Assembly: GCA_030374765.1 (NCBI GenBank)
Contig: JARGXX010000092.1
Coordinates: 1,302,001-1,366,000, forward strand
From: Agarophyton chilense
Taxonomy: Eukaryota; Rhodophyta; Florideophyceae; Gracilariales; Gracilariaceae
Direction: 5' to 3'
DNA length: 64,000 nt
Under the pieces are notes generated by a model. That model did no database searches. It saw nothing but the letters and a program-made list of their open reading frames with translations, and was not told where the DNA came from. The translations under genes were made by a program, and so were the position numbers. This document shows, piece after piece, positions 1 through 10,685 of the stretch (the stretch's first letter is position 1; each line of letters starts with the position of its first letter).

Positions 1-1335
1 GAGTCGTTAACTCGCATTCGAAAATCAAGAAGTACTTTCAAAAAGGCAGCCGAACATCAACTGGCTACTTGCGGGCTACTTATGCTACCAAGAGAACCAT
101 TGCCTGTACCGATCGTGATTCACAATTCCGAAAGTATTTGCTTTCACTACACCAGCTGCACAAAGAAAGATAATATCGATTTTCAACGTCATCAAGCTTT
201 AAGTATGCTACGAAGCTTGCGGAAAGCAGACTGTGAAATATGGAGCGATGGTTCTGTTGGGCGCCCAAATTGGCTTGAAATCAAGAAACCATTACGAGCA
301 GCTGTCGAATGGAATGAGGGATGGTACACAGGGTATATAGAATACTTACGGAAAAGTGGTAACTACTCAAAAACAGTACAGAACTTTTACAAGAAACACG
401 GAAGGTTACCGGATATTTCGATTTATTACGACGACGGGTTCGGTATGGCCTATTCTATATCTGAATACCACCGAAATCTTGTTGATGCAGATGGACACGA
501 ACTAAGCTGGAAAACTCTAGAAATTACTGAAGTAGGAGGGAGTGCGTTTGCAATTTGGTGGAACGATGATAAAGAACCGCAAAAAGGAATGTTCCCGGCA
601 GGAGTTGAAACGTGCTCCTTTTTTACGGAGATAAAGGCTTTGAAAAAAGCGTTGCAAGTTGTTCTGATACGCGTTAGGGAGGGATGGATTGGAAATATAA
701 GAATTGTTACCGACTCTCACAGCATATTGGATAATCTCAGAGGAGTTGCCCGACATCAATCGTATTCTCTACAGCAAGTATCTATCAGCCTTTCTGAAAT
801 TGGAAAGTACTGTACCATTGATATGGTTTGGATTCCAAGCCATTGTGGTATCCCTCGAAATGATATGGTGGATAACCTAGCAAAAGAAGCTCTGAATATT
901 TCTATGCAAGATCAAGTCGCCGTTCCAGTTGATTTTACGGATGTGAAGAGAAGAGTCATAACGAAGGAAAAGAAGTCCCCATTAATAGAAAACATTCCAG
1001 AAGGACTGGAAAACATTGTTTCTCTACGAGAGGCAAACGTCGCTTTATCGCAACTTGTAGTTGGTCACACACCGTGCTTGCATCCATTGGGGTCGTACTT
1101 ACAGAAGAAAAGGCTCTATTGTACCTGTAGGCCGGGGGTGCTCAATGATGTAGATCATTATGTCTTAAGATGCCCGTCGAGAACTATGTCAAGAAGAATA
1201 TGTTTGCCCCCTGTGCAAGAACGTCAAGGCCTAGCGGTAGACGAAATCATCAAGAAGTGGCCAGAAAAAATGCTGGTCTTCCTAGTGAGGGAACGTTTTT
1301 TTGACAAAGAACGCTCTGCACTACGTAGGAATTAG
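1..1335 (+). CDS. 3' part of a LINE-type ORF: RNase H domain and Cys/His tail (5' end outside window)
   Basis: The frame is open from base 1, so the protein is truncated by the window edge; the first internal ATG is at 82. Counting from that ATG, an RNase H fold carries all four acidic residues: D56 (SDGS), E183 (FTEIKAL), D211 (TDSHSIL) and D264 (DMVDNLAKEA), the last after the helix WIPSHCGIPRN. This order and the C-terminal Cys/His cluster (CTC ... H ... RC) are typical of the region after reverse transcriptase in I/Jockey-like non-LTR retrotransposons. The segment between the first two acidic residues is unusually long. The RT domain should lie upstream, outside the window. A domesticated stand-alone RNase H is the alternative. 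Confidence 0.75.
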   Translation, partial: ESLTRIRKSRSTFKKAAEHQLATCGLLMLPREPLPVPIVIHNSESICFHYTSCTKKDNIDFQRHQALSMLRSLRKADCEIWSDGSVGRPNWLEIKKPLRAAVEWNEGWYTGYIEYLRKSGNYSKTVQNFYKKHGRLPDISIYYDDGFGMAYSISEYHRNLVDADGHELSWKTLEITEVGGSAFAIWWNDDKEPQKGMFPAGVETCSFFTEIKALKKALQVVLIRVREGWIGNIRIVTDSHSILDNLRGVARHQSYSLQQVSISLSEIGKYCTIDMVWIPSHCGIPRNDMVDNLAKEALNISMQDQVAVPVDFTDVKRRVITKEKKSPLIENIPEGLENIVSLREANVALSQLVVGHTPCLHPLGSYLQKKRLYCTCRPGVLNDVDHYVLRCPSRTMSRRICLPPVQERQGLAVDEIIKKWPEKMLVFLVRERFFDKERSALRRN

Positions 1336-1783
1336 ACAAGTGTGCCCGTAAAGAGAGAGAGAGAGAGCATGTGGCAGTCCTGTATCGAAGAAAGCAAGGG
1401 GTGTTTGCGCCAATGGGGAGGATTCGCCGCGCCAGCCGCCCTGAATGCATGCTTTTTTTTAGAAAAACCTGAAAAGAGAAATTGAATTCGACGTCCAAAC
1501 TTTGGAAACTTTGGGCTCAAAAACGCAATGCTCATCGTTGATCTTTCAGGACTCACTGAGGTCCTTCGTCGTACATGCGATATTACTGTTGGTTAAGTCT
1601 GCATTGGAAAGAGCCAGTCTGTGAACTGAATTTCACGACCTGAGCGACCAATGTGGTAACTGCGAGAAGTGCGCTGCAGTTCTACATCTTAGCGTTCTGC
1701 TTGATTGACGTTTGAAACGGCGACAGTAGACCCAGTCGCCAGCGAATCTGTGTTCTGCTACCAGTTTGATTCTTACCCCGTCC
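1336..1783. other. Intergenic stretch with a (GA)n microsatellite
   Basis: About 450 bases between the LINE-type ORF and the Pol III subunit gene. It holds a short GA dinucleotide run at 1352-1367 and no convincing gene. It must contain the promoter and leader of the downstream gene, but I see no clear TATA element. Confidence 0.5.
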
Positions 1784-4700
1784 ATGAAAGTGAAGTCCGA
1801 ATTTCACAAGAGCGAGCCGAACACCAAGCAAAAGACCGAACCGAAGCCCGAACCGAAGCCCGAGCCAAAGACCGAGCCGAAGACCGAGCCGAAGACCGAG
1901 CCGAAGACAGGGCCAGTGATAGGGCCAGAGATATGGCTAAAGGCAGAGCAGAAGACTGAGCAGAAGACTGAGCAGAAGACTGAGCCCATTCAGAGGCATG
2001 CGCCCTACACAGCGCAAGATGGGATCTTTCCAAACCACCCCACCTCACTACACACTCCACATCATGCCACATACTATGAAAAGTACTCGGAGGGCCTTCA
2101 TGACCTGCTCCGACCCATCACGGCTGTTGAGGACAAGTGGCGTCTTTTGCCAGTGTTTTTGCAGATGAAAGGAATTGCTCGTCAACACATCGATTCGTTT
2201 AATTACCTGCTGGAGACCGAAATATGCAATATCGTGCGCGCAAACGAGCGAGTCACGTCCGATGTCGACCCTCGTTGGTATCTCAAGTACGAGTCCGTTC
2301 ACGTTGGAAAACCTTGCCTCACCGAAGATATGATGACAACGCCACTTACCCCACAATCGTGTCGTTTGAGGGACATGACTTATTCCGCACCCATATACGT
2401 CGACATCAAGTACGCGAGAGGCCCGGAGAATGTTTTATGCCAAAAGCTCATGATTGGAAAGATTCCTATCATGCTCCGTTCCAATAATTGCATCCTGAAG
2501 GGAAAATCTGACAGGGAACTTGCCAAGCTTGGTGAATGCCCTCTGGATCCCGGTGGCTACTTTGTCGTTAAAGGTGCCGAAAAAGTCATTCTTATGCAGG
2601 AGCAATTATCGAAGAATCGTATTATCATTGAAAAGGACGCCAGAGGTGTAATTGCGAATGTTCAATCATCCACTCACGAACGTAAATCGAGAACAACCTT
2701 GCTAATGAAAGGAAACAAACTTTACCTGAACCATAACATTCTAGAGGCAGATATCAACGTGGCCATCGTACTCCGTGCGATGGGAATAGAGACGGATCAA
2801 GAAATTATCCAACTTGTCGGTAAAGAACCCAGGTTTGTCGATGGTATCACTCCGACGCTACACGAATGCGCACAGGAAGGAATTCACACGCAAACCCAGG
2901 CCCTTTTACATCTTGGAAAGAAAGCGAAAACATTCAAAGGCTCGTCGTTCGGCCCAGGCGCGCGAGGCGGCTTTAGTTCTACCCGGACAAGCTCACAGTC
3001 CTTTAAACCCCAAACTCACAGCGACACGAAAGGACCGCCACCGCATCCGAAGCAGAAAACAATTGATCATGCGCGTGAGTTATTGTCCGGGGTTATCCTG
3101 GCTCACGTTCCTGTGAAACACTTCAATTTCTGGGACAAATCCATTTACATTGCGCGGATGTGTCGACGAGTGTTGCTTGCATTGGATGACCCTTCGGCGA
3201 TTGATGATAAAGATTATTACGGAAATAAGCGCCTGGAGCTGGCCGGACAATTGCTATCACTTTTGTTTGAAGATTTGTTTAAGAAGCTTAACACAGATCT
3301 GAAAAAGTCAATTGACACTCAGATACAACGAATTACGTCCAAGGTAGCAAAAGACAGGTCCCGTCGCCGCATGAGCGACGGGACGGATCTTGGTCGTACG
3401 ATCCCGAGACCGAATATTGACGCCCCGAAGTACTTCAGAACAGATACTATCACACAAGGATTAGAGTTTGCCATATCTACGGGAAACTGGAACGTGAAAC
3501 GATTCAAAATGGAACGGGCAGGAGTAACAGAAGTGTTGTCGAGATTGAGCTTCATTTCGGCCGTTGGAATGATGACAAGAATAACTTCCCAATTCGAAAA
3601 GACAAGGAAAGTGTCAGGACCGCGTGCTCTGCAACCGTCGCAATGGGGTATGTTGTGCCCTAGTGATACTCCAGAAGGCGAAGCATGTGGTCTTGTTAAA
3701 AACCTGGCGCTCATGACTCATGTGACCACAGACGACGACCCGGCTTCTTTGGAAAGACTGCTTTATGACCTCGGCGTTCAACCGACACATGCCCTCAGTG
3801 CTGAGCAACTGAACGAAAACCATGTGGTTGTGTTGAATGGATTGTTTTTGGGTGTGCATACTCAACCACACAAACTGACTCTGTATCTTCGTCATCTACG
3901 GCGATCAGGGGCTGTCGGTGAATACGTCAGTATCTTTGAGCAGCCCGAGCAAAAGATGGTGCATGTAGCTTGTGATGGAGGTAGAGTGACGAGACCGCTC
4001 ATTATTGTCGACCTTGAAACAGGTTTGCCAAGGGTGAATGATATACACGTAGAAAAGGTTTTGAAAGGTTTAATGAACTGGAAAGACCTTTTGCAAGAAG
4101 GTCTCATCGAGTATTTGGATGTAAATGAAGAGAACAATACCCTTATCGCAACGTATGAAACGGACATTGAGCCTGGAAAGACAACGCACTTGGAAATAGC
4201 ACCATGGACAATCTTGGGCATCTGTGCCGGTTTGATCCCGTACCCTCACCACAACCAATCACCGCGTAATACATACCAATGCGCAATGGGAAAGCAGGCC
4301 ATCGGTGCGATTGCATATAATCAACACATGCGTACAGATACTCTGCTTTACCTTTTGAGCTATCCTCAGCGTCCTTTAGTACAAACAAAGCAGATACCCG
4401 TTGTGGGATTTGAACGCCTCCCTGGAGGGCAAAATGCGTCACTTATGGTTATGTCATATAGTGGATACGATATCGAGGATGCAGTTGTGCTGAACAGAGC
4501 GTCAATCGATCGAGGATATGGACGGTGTATCGTCACCCGAAAGCATGCAGCGGGTTGTCGTCGTCATGCAAACCAACAATGTGACCGAATCATGCCTGTA
4601 CCTGAAGATCCAACTTTGAAAACGAAGGATGGGAAACCCAGGGTGCATCCAATATATGCCGCATTGGACGACGATGGAATTGTTGCGCCTGGTGAACATC

Positions 4701-5629
4701 TATCTGCTGGGATGATGTTTGTGAACAAGGAAGTGCCACGGGTCGGATTGACAGATGTGCCAGGAGAGTCGAATGTGGTGACCTATCGCCCGCAGGGCCT
4801 AAAGTTCAAGGGGACTGCGACGGTCATATGTGACAAGGTCCTGCTAACGAGTAATGACCTTGACCATGTGCTGGTGAAGGTGATGTTGAGGGAAACAAGA
4901 CGACCAGAGCTTGGGGACAAGTTTTCGTCACGACACGGACAGAAAGGCGTTTGTGGGCTGATTGTATCACAGGAGGATATGCCATTTTCGGACATGGGTA
5001 TTGTTCCAGATCTAATTATGAATCCCCACGGGTTCCCGAGTCGAATGACCGTAGGGAAAATGATCGAATTTATCGCTGGAAAGGCTGGTGTGTTTGAGGG
5101 ACACTGTGGAGACGGAACCGCGTTTCACGGAGATAAGATTGAAGTATGCGCAACGAGTTTGGTGCGAGCAGGGTATAACTATAACGGCAAGGACTTTGTG
5201 TACAGTGGCATGTCAGGAGAGCCGTTGCGAGCCTATGTATTTTCTGGACCGATATTCTATCAGAAGTTGAAGCATATGGTGAAGGACAAAATGCATGCGC
5301 GAGCGAGGGGACCTCGTGCTATGCTGACGAGGCAGCCCACCGAGGGACGCAGTCGTGATGGGGGGCTGAGACTAGGAGAGATGGAACGGGATTGTCTAAT
5401 TGGGTATGGTGCTTCTATGTTGTTGATGGAACGACTGATGGTTTCTTCTGATGAGTTCACGGTATTTGCGTGTAAGAAATGTGGTTTGCTTGGGTATAAG
5501 GAATGGTGTCAAACTTGCGAGACCGGCGAAAAAGTTGGCCAACTTAAGATTCCATACGCTTGCAAATTGTTATTTCAGGAGTTGCAATCGATGAATGTGG
5601 TACCGAAACTGCTACTGGAAGGCGCATAA
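1784..5629 (+). CDS. RPC2: DNA-directed RNA polymerase III second-largest subunit (RPC2/POLR3B)
   Basis: Second-largest catalytic subunit of the nuclear polymerase that makes tRNA, 5S rRNA and other small RNAs. The chosen ATG gives 1,281 residues; the open frame reaches 1766 only through a TTG. Assignment to Pol III rests on RPC2-type stretches such as [33 protein letters not shown] and QEQLSKNRI. Core beta-subunit motifs are present: [12 protein letters not shown] near residue 625, [12 protein letters not shown] near 894, and [11 protein letters not shown] near 1045 (nucleic-acid-contacting lysines). The C-terminal zinc site is C1230-x2-C...C1242-x2-C. It is about 150 residues longer than typical RPC2 because of an N-terminal Lys/Glu/Pro repeat and a Gly/Ser-rich insert near residues 385-430. 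No intron is apparent. It converges on CTU2. Confidence 0.96.
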   Translation: MKVKSEFHKSEPNTKQKTEPKPEPKPEPKTEPKTEPKTEPKTGPVIGPEIWLKAEQKTEQKTEQKTEPIQRHAPYTAQDGIFPNHPTSLHTPHHATYYEKYSEGLHDLLRPITAVEDKWRLLPVFLQMKGIARQHIDSFNYLLETEICNIVRANERVTSDVDPRWYLKYESVHVGKPCLTEDMMTTPLTPQSCRLRDMTYSAPIYVDIKYARGPENVLCQKLMIGKIPIMLRSNNCILKGKSDRELAKLGECPLDPGGYFVVKGAEKVILMQEQLSKNRIIIEKDARGVIANVQSSTHERKSRTTLLMKGNKLYLNHNILEADINVAIVLRAMGIETDQEIIQLVGKEPRFVDGITPTLHECAQEGIHTQTQALLHLGKKAKTFKGSSFGPGARGGFSSTRTSSQSFKPQTHSDTKGPPPHPKQKTIDHARELLSGVILAHVPVKHFNFWDKSIYIARMCRRVLLALDDPSAIDDKDYYGNKRLELAGQLLSLLFEDLFKKLNTDLKKSIDTQIQRITSKVAKDRSRRRMSDGTDLGRTIPRPNIDAPKYFRTDTITQGLEFAISTGNWNVKRFKMERAGVTEVLSRLSFISAVGMMTRITSQFEKTRKVSGPRALQPSQWGMLCPSDTPEGEACGLVKNLALMTHVTTDDDPASLERLLYDLGVQPTHALSAEQLNENHVVVLNGLFLGVHTQPHKLTLYLRHLRRSGAVGEYVSIFEQPEQKMVHVACDGGRVTRPLIIVDLETGLPRVNDIHVEKVLKGLMNWKDLLQEGLIEYLDVNEENNTLIATYETDIEPGKTTHLEIAPWTILGICAGLIPYPHHNQSPRNTYQCAMGKQAIGAIAYNQHMRTDTLLYLLSYPQRPLVQTKQIPVVGFERLPGGQNASLMVMSYSGYDIEDAVVLNRASIDRGYGRCIVTRKHAAGCRRHANQQCDRIMPVPEDPTLKTKDGKPRVHPIYAALDDDGIVAPGEHLSAGMMFVNKEVPRVGLTDVPGESNVVTYRPQGLKFKGTATVICDKVLLTSNDLDHVLVKVMLRETRRPELGDKFSSRHGQKGVCGLIVSQEDMPFSDMGIVPDLIMNPHGFPSRMTVGKMIEFIAGKAGVFEGHCGDGTAFHGDKIEVCATSLVRAGYNYNGKDFVYSGMSGEPLRAYVFSGPIFYQKLKHMVKDKMHARARGPRAMLTRQPTEGRSRDGGLRLGEMERDCLIGYGASMLLMERLMVSSDEFTVFACKKCGLLGYKEWCQTCETGEKVGQLKIPYACKLLFQELQSMNVVPKLLLEGA
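1822..1990 (+). repeat. Coding minisatellite in the RPC2 N-terminus
   Basis: Tandem, slightly degenerate 12-base units related to accgagccgaag encode repeated Glu-Pro-Lys-Thr blocks of RPC2, followed by TEQK variants. The unit length keeps frame. Because of the base pattern, extra frames on both strands also stay open through it; these are shadows. Confidence 0.85.
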
Positions 5630-5870
5630 TGACAGCTTCTGTTCGTTCTCCAAACGAAGCGATTATAGTATTGGTTTATGCGAACGACCTCCGCTTTTGG
5701 TATGCGCGGGAGAATAAGGCTTCCGATACGCACAAAAAGTAACAGGTGAATACTATGCTGAGAGAAACCCTACGGTACTAAGCCTTGCGAGAAGTTTTGT
5801 GCCGTGGTACCGAAGCTTCACCGCGTACCATCGTTTATTCTTGTCACTCGACAGGCAGAAACTTCCGATT

Positions 5871-6917
5871 TCATATATCATCGTCGATTAGAAAGTCCTC
5901 AATTTGCTTCCGCATGTCCTCCCTAGCAAGCCGTCGCTTCTGGTTCGTCGTAATCTCAGAGATGATATCCTGGATTGCGTTATTTTCACCGCTAGCACGA
6001 TTCACGCATGCACGGCAAGCGCTGCATATCTCAATGTTTTGGGAACAATCACAACCATGGCACTCACAACTCCCTGAGATAGTATAATCTCCTTCAGGCA
6101 CAACTACAAGACTGCCGCAAAGAGCACATGATTGCCCTTCCCTCTTGATCAACTTGTCTGCTGTTCTTACAATGTTGTGTACTGAAGCTACATTGTCTGC
6201 CCCAGCGTGTTGAATGAACCGATTTGCAACACTGTGAAGCCCAGCCTTCGCTTCTTCATTAATCTTAAAGCAAACATCAGGGAGTTGCAAGTAGGCATAT
6301 CGCACCAGCAATCTCACAGGGATATCCCGCACAGGTCGCAGTACCTTGACACCATCTAGGTGCACGACACCACAGCTCTGATCCTTCACCGCGTTCCCTC
6401 TTCCAAAGATAAGCGCTTTCAGGACATCGGCAGCGGCACGACTTGCGCTCGTACCCAAAATCAATGCCTCACACGCGTGGTCCTTTGTGGCCTCCAATAA
6501 AGCTCGAAGAACAGCCGTCTGGTGCATGAAGATACGATCATTTCCATCCCGGATTTTGCTCGTATCAAACGCAGGAGAAACGACCTGCAAGACGGCGTTC
6601 GGAACGAGGCTGACGACAGTTTCCACTACACTCGGTGGCTCCGTTGTGGAGACATGTAGTATAACTGGCTGTACCTCGGGAGCTTTCGGATTTGCCACCA
6701 GTGTAGATATGTAGTGGGCGTATAGCAAACCAACGGCTGAAGACGTTGGACCGCCAGAAAGCGCAATCGCGAGTTTCCGACGTCCTCCACCTCCGAAACG
6801 GCCGAGCGAGTTTTTAAAAGTCTTTTGTAGGTAGTGAGTGAAACAAGAAGCACATCTTGGCGAATCTGCCATGTACACTGTGGCTGGAAGAAAACAACGC
6901 GCGCATTTTCGCAACAT
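5871..6917 (-). CDS. CTU2: Cytoplasmic tRNA 2-thiolation protein 2 (Ctu2/Ncs2)
   Basis: Partner of Ctu1/Ncs6 in the cytosolic complex that thiolates the wobble uridine of tRNA Lys, Glu and Gln (mcm5s2U34). From the ATG at 6917 the protein has 348 residues. It opens with a zinc-type pair C5-x2-C8...C22-x2-C25, then the ATPase-like SGGPTSS motif at 54-60, a middle block GTSASRAAADVLKALIFGRG as in Ncs2, and a Cys-rich C-terminus (CALCG...CECHGCDCS...CSACRAC). It is shorter than animal or yeast homologues (about 500). The frame continues upstream to an ATG at 7196, but that extension lacks family features. A missed upstream exon cannot be excluded. Convergent with RPC2, 241 bases apart. Confidence 0.88.
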   Translation of the reverse strand: MLRKCARCFLPATVYMADSPRCASCFTHYLQKTFKNSLGRFGGGGRRKLAIALSGGPTSSAVGLLYAHYISTLVANPKAPEVQPVILHVSTTEPPSVVETVVSLVPNAVLQVVSPAFDTSKIRDGNDRIFMHQTAVLRALLEATKDHACEALILGTSASRAAADVLKALIFGRGNAVKDQSCGVVHLDGVKVLRPVRDIPVRLLVRYAYLQLPDVCFKINEEAKAGLHSVANRFIQHAGADNVASVHNIVRTADKLIKREGQSCALCGSLVVVPEGDYTISGSCECHGCDCSQNIEICSACRACVNRASGENNAIQDIISEITTNQKRRLAREDMRKQIEDFLIDDDI

Positions 6918-7220
6918 GGGAACCAGTGACACAAACTTTGCGTGAGAAACTATATCTATACGACTGCGAAAAACGGTCAAAATGCTATCTTGTACAGCTG
7001 AGCTGCGGCCGTCGTGGGTAAATGTTTCAATCTTGGTGTGCCGTACAGTCTGAAAAACTTGGAAATCATTCTCCCCTCTGCCAGGGCTTCTGGAGGGGAG
7101 TTGACCAAGATAGGCGGCAACCCGCAAACCGCGCCAACTCTCTACCGAGTAAATCGCGCCCTCCCGCCATGGACGAAGAAATGCTTTCCTTTGCATTTGG
7201 AATGAATCCTTGTCGACCAA

Positions 7221-8430
7221 TCTGAATAAAAGAGGTGGCGCTGGAAATTCAATGAGAAGCTTGGAAGTTCATCCTATATCACGCTTGTCAAGAAATATAT
7301 ACATGCATCTAACGCACGCATGCACCACACAAGGTGTGTAGGTTTTGGAATGCCTCGACTTTCTCTTCAAAGTCGACGTTATAAGCGATGTAAAAAGTCG
7401 AGAAGCGTTCTCAAGACGCAAATTCACCTTGATTTGCATTTCAGATGGTGGTAAATTCTACATGGACATGAACGCTGAAGAACTCAAAGGCTACAGCTTG
7501 AGACAGGTGTGCAAGGTTTGAGAAAGACTTACATTTCATATTCGCATGAATCGTCCATTGCTAGCTTGAATTGAAGAATACCAATTGCTTTAAGGAAGGA
7601 CTTGTCTCGCACGCAAGCCAGCAACATCTTGGTGGATGTTTTTAAAATACCATCTCTAGCTAGTCATCCATTCCATCTAACGACGATGGGACCGCTTGGA
7701 TATAACGGCCCTGCATCCGTTCCCATCGTTGCAGATTGATGACACAACTCGCCTGCTCCTTCGGTTATAAATATATAAGCATCCCCCGTCTCTTCAACAC
7801 GCTAGTAAGATAGAACTTGCTCTTTTCGATGCTTTGGCATACCCAGACGACGATGAAGTTCAGCGTCCCGCATCTCGCAGAATCTATATAACAGCCTCAA
7901 CGTCTCCGTTCACAGTATGAGTCTGCTTGGGCAGTAGCGGGGCGTCTTTTGGGCCGGACGTGCCATCATGGCAGTATAAGTGCAAGTTATCAACATGATG
8001 GATCGTAAATGTTGGCCCTCTTGCGCCTACTATGTCATGCCGTATCGCAACGTGACGAACGGAATGCCCTGATTTACATACATCGCCCCCATCACTTTTG
8101 GGTCGTGTACCGTCGTACATCATTGTTCACTTTTTGCCCCAGTATGCTGAGGGATATATCAGAACAGCTTCTTTCGTCGCATGTATGATAATGATCATTT
8201 CTATTTGGGGCATTGTTGCTTTCTGAGTTATATCTGGCGTGTTTTCAACCGGGCACAGCATCTGACAAAGAAGAATTTCTTCCGATGCAAAACATCTGAG
8301 ATTGCTTATTCTCCCGATTGTGCTACTGCCTCCCCGATTAATTGCTCTTTAAGTACAATGACGGCCATGACGACGGGTATATCAAGAAACTTCTTTTTTT
8401 GTCCTTCCCCACTGTGTTCCCCCGTGAACG
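7221..8430. other. Long intergenic region with an orphan promoter
   Basis: No convincing protein gene. A strong TATA-like stretch lies at 7766-7779, followed by a pyrimidine-rich CTCTTCAACAC start-like site and two close ATGs (about 7830 and 7851), but the frames close within 20 codons. A short intron-containing or noncoding transcript is possible. Confidence 0.4.
7766..7779 (+). promoter_or_regulatory. TATA-box-like element (TATAAATATATAAG)
   Basis: Extended TATA consensus on the plus strand in an otherwise gene-free region, about 25-30 bases upstream of CTCTTCAACAC, a plausible initiator. No long downstream frame was found, so the product is unknown. Confidence 0.4.
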
Positions 8431-8564
8431 TAAAGTCTGTTTCAAAATCATATCCCTCGCGCAAATTTTCCAAAAATCGACGTTTTGGCTACAGTAAAAC
8501 TAACAAAATCAGTGTGAAAAAATTTTCAAGTAAAAAAACTGTTTCAAAATCATAACCTTTATTG
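8431..8564. repeat. Left terminal inverted repeat of the Tc1 element, two direct repeats
   Basis: The outer site (about 8435-8457, ctgtttcaaaatcatatccc) and inner site (about 8538-8564, ctgtttcaaaatcataacct) are nearly the same and point the same way. They mirror the right end. Confidence 0.85.
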
Positions 8565-8588
8565 CATCCTTTTTATTCTAACGCGAGT

Positions 8589-9584
8589 TCAGTAGTTTAT
8601 TTTTGCTCCTTTAGCCTGTATAACACTTATACAACGCTTTGGCATTGATTCTATAAAAGGATTGATGGCATTACAGTCAATCTTTTCCCAACAATCTTTG
8701 ATACAATTTTTCAGATCAAAAACTGTATCAAATTGCCTTCCTTGCCCATAAACCATTCGGGCCAACATTTCCCAAATGTTTTCGATAGGGTTGAGGTCAG
8801 GAGAGCGCGCAGGCCATTCCATAACCGACATATTTAGACTATTGAACCACTGTTTCATAAAATTAGACTTATGCACAGGTGCATTATCTTGCTGAAAAAT
8901 GAATTCTTCTCCATGCATACAGTATGAAAAAGGTAAAAGATAGTTTTCTAGAACCTCAGCATACTTCTCAGAGTTCATTGTAGTTTCAACAAAAGCCATA
9001 TCAGTTGCTCCTTTAGTGGAGATTCCAGCCCAAACCATTACTGATGCGCCTCCTGAATGCCTAGTCACAAATTCCTTCTTTTCTTTTCGTAGATCATGCC
9101 AATAAAATTTATAGCAATCTGGACCATCAAGGTTAAACTTTTTTTCGTCGGAAAAGATAACATTATTCCATTCAGTTTTCCAATAAGCCTTTTGAGCACA
9201 CCATTCAACTCGACTTTTCTTGTGATTATCTTTTAAAAAAAAAGTTTTCCTCATTTTTGTGTACTTGAACAAATTTTGACAGTTGACTTTACGCCATATT
9301 GTAGATCTTGATAGAGGCAAATTTAGGTTTTTGACAATTTTCCCGCAAGATGAAGTGTTGCGACATAGTTCTCGCTTAATTCCGCGCTTATCGGCCGGGG
9401 ATAGTGCCGTAGGACGGCCGGTTGAACGCTTTGTTCCGTATGTAGCGGGGTTTTTGATGAAGTTGCTGATTGTTTTTGGGCTGCGCTTGAGTTTTCGGGC
9501 TATATCTGCTGGAATCATACCCTGACCTACTAATTCCATGATTTCGAGCTGTTCAGAGCGTGTCAGAGGTGCGCCACGAGCCAT
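8589..9584 (-). CDS. Tc1-family transposase, DD34E, intact
   Basis: 331 residues, the usual Tc1 length, from an ATG at 9584. The N-terminus is a paired-like helix-turn-helix region (LTRSEQLEIMELVGQG, ADIARKLKRSPKTIS) with a GRP-type linker near residue 56. The catalytic triad is D146 (VIFSDEKKF), D233 (FQQDNAPVH) and E268 (SPDLNPIENIW), with 34 residues between the second Asp and the Glu, diagnostic of Tc1. There are no internal stops or frameshifts, so the copy may be recent. It lies inside matched inverted repeats and would cut and paste the element at TA sites. Confidence 0.95.
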   Translation of the reverse strand: MARGAPLTRSEQLEIMELVGQGMIPADIARKLKRSPKTISNFIKNPATYGTKRSTGRPTALSPADKRGIKRELCRNTSSCGKIVKNLNLPLSRSTIWRKVNCQNLFKYTKMRKTFFLKDNHKKSRVEWCAQKAYWKTEWNNVIFSDEKKFNLDGPDCYKFYWHDLRKEKKEFVTRHSGGASVMVWAGISTKGATDMAFVETTMNSEKYAEVLENYLLPFSYCMHGEEFIFQQDNAPVHKSNFMKQWFNSLNMSVMEWPARSPDLNPIENIWEMLARMVYGQGRQFDTVFDLKNCIKDCWEKIDCNAINPFIESMPKRCISVIQAKGAKINY

Positions 9585-9600
9585 AATTGAGCGAATGATT

Positions 9601-9734
9601 GTATAAAGGATATACTTTTGAAACAGTGTTATTGACTTAGTGGTTTTTATTTGTTGTGAAATGTGCTCTACAGTACGTGAAATGCCTTTTTGGCGCAGTT
9701 TTTGTAAAGGGATATGTTTTTGAAACGCACTGTA
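9601..9734. repeat. Right terminal inverted repeat of the Tc1 element, two direct repeats
   Basis: Inner site at about 9601-9627 and outer site at about 9703-9733 are the reverse complement of the left-end sites. The terminal bases read CAGTGCGTTTC inward, a Tc1-like CAGT start. Length equals the left end (134 bases). Confidence 0.85.
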
Positions 9735-10262
9735 TGTAGCAAGCTTTGCAGCAAGCTTTGCAGCTCCTCCGGGCTCAAGTGCTTATATGAAAATGATGTT
9801 TTTCGAGCCAAGCACACTCGATCCGATAGGAATTTTAGGCTTTTCTATCTATCTCTCTCTCTTTATGTAAGCACGTACGTTAATTTCTCGTATCGTGTGA
9901 GGCTGGCTAAGGACCCCCAACAACTTGTAGCACTTTTTTCTACACTGTAGCCGCTCATGGCTCTTCTATCAATCCTGAACGTGCACCTTCCTAGTACCCT
10001 ACTCAGAATTTCCATCCTGTCCCGTTTCTATGAAGTCCATTTCAACCAGGCTTTTCTTTTGGGCTTTCTCAGGACAAGAATGTCATGCCATCAACCCTCA
10101 ATGAACGTCTGCCAGGCATGATTTGGTCGATTTCCTAATTCAACCTCAATGACCTCCATTCCCGCTCTTACAGCAAAAGTCCCCAAACTTCAACCCCAGA
10201 AGAGGTTAATCAGCACTGTATCCCCACTCTCTGTTCCATGAAAAGTTAGTGTCAAAATCAAA
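9735..10262. other. Intergenic, no gene seen
   Basis: About 530 bases of unremarkable sequence between the Tc1 element and the MAPEG-like gene. It may include a short first exon of that gene. The part at 9741-9768 repeats agcaagctttgcagc twice. Confidence 0.35.
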
Positions 10263-10337
10263 ATGGCTTTTCTATAGGTATCTTTCTCAGTCATTATAGC
10301 TGCTGTCCTTGCATACGTTCCATATTTCTTTCGCGTT

Positions 10338-10685
10338 ATGCTTCTCCGGAAGTTTGGAAAGTTTGAAAACACCACCCCGCGAAATTACAATGAGCAAACG
10401 AATTCTGTTCCGGACGACGAAAAAGCTTTGATAGAACGTCTGTCCGGCTGCCATCTCAATCAACTCGAAATGCAAAGCGTGTATGCGGCGGATATGGCTG
10501 CAAATGTTGCTCTGGGTGGTAGTGATTCCGTGTTGATGGCCTTCACTTCTCTTTACATCATCTTTCGCATTGCTTACATCGCGGCACATAGCGGTCCTCA
10601 AATTGTGGGGAGATGCGTAAGGTCGGGAACGTTTGTTGGATGCATGATAGTCGTCATGTTGATATGGGGTAAAACTGTCTTTTGA
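10338..10685 (+). CDS. MAPEG-family-like small membrane protein, N-terminus incomplete
   Basis: 115 residues from the ATG at 10338. Placement in the MAPEG fold family (membrane-associated eicosanoid/glutathione proteins, including bacterial YecN-like members) rests on the ERLSGCHLNQLEM block, which resembles the family's R..xAHxNxLE motif, followed by hydrophobic helices (about 66-80 and 97-112). The frame stays open upstream to 10278 and would encode a first hydrophobic helix (VIIAAVLAYVPYFF), as MAPEG proteins need. It is closed by a TAG at 10275-10277, four codons after an in-frame ATG at 10263. A missed upstream exon, a recent nonsense change, or use of the internal ATG are all possible. 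Substrate unknown. Confidence 0.5.
   Translation: MLLRKFGKFENTTPRNYNEQTNSVPDDEKALIERLSGCHLNQLEMQSVYAADMAANVALGGSDSVLMAFTSLYIIFRIAYIAAHSGPQIVGRCVRSGTFVGCMIVVMLIWGKTVF

Larger units (their letters stand above)
8431..9734 (-). mobile_element. Complete Tc1-like DNA transposon with IR/DR ends
   Basis: A 1.3-kb Tc1/mariner-superfamily element bounded by TA at 8431-8432 and 9733-9734 (TA target duplication). Each end is a 134-base inverted-repeat region (8431-8564 and 9601-9734) with two copies of a site related to gtttcaaaatcatatcc, one at the tip and one next to the gene. This is the IR/DR arrangement known from Tc1-type elements, in which each direct repeat binds transposase. It encloses one intact transposase gene on the minus strand and disrupts no recognisable gene. 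Confidence 0.9.
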
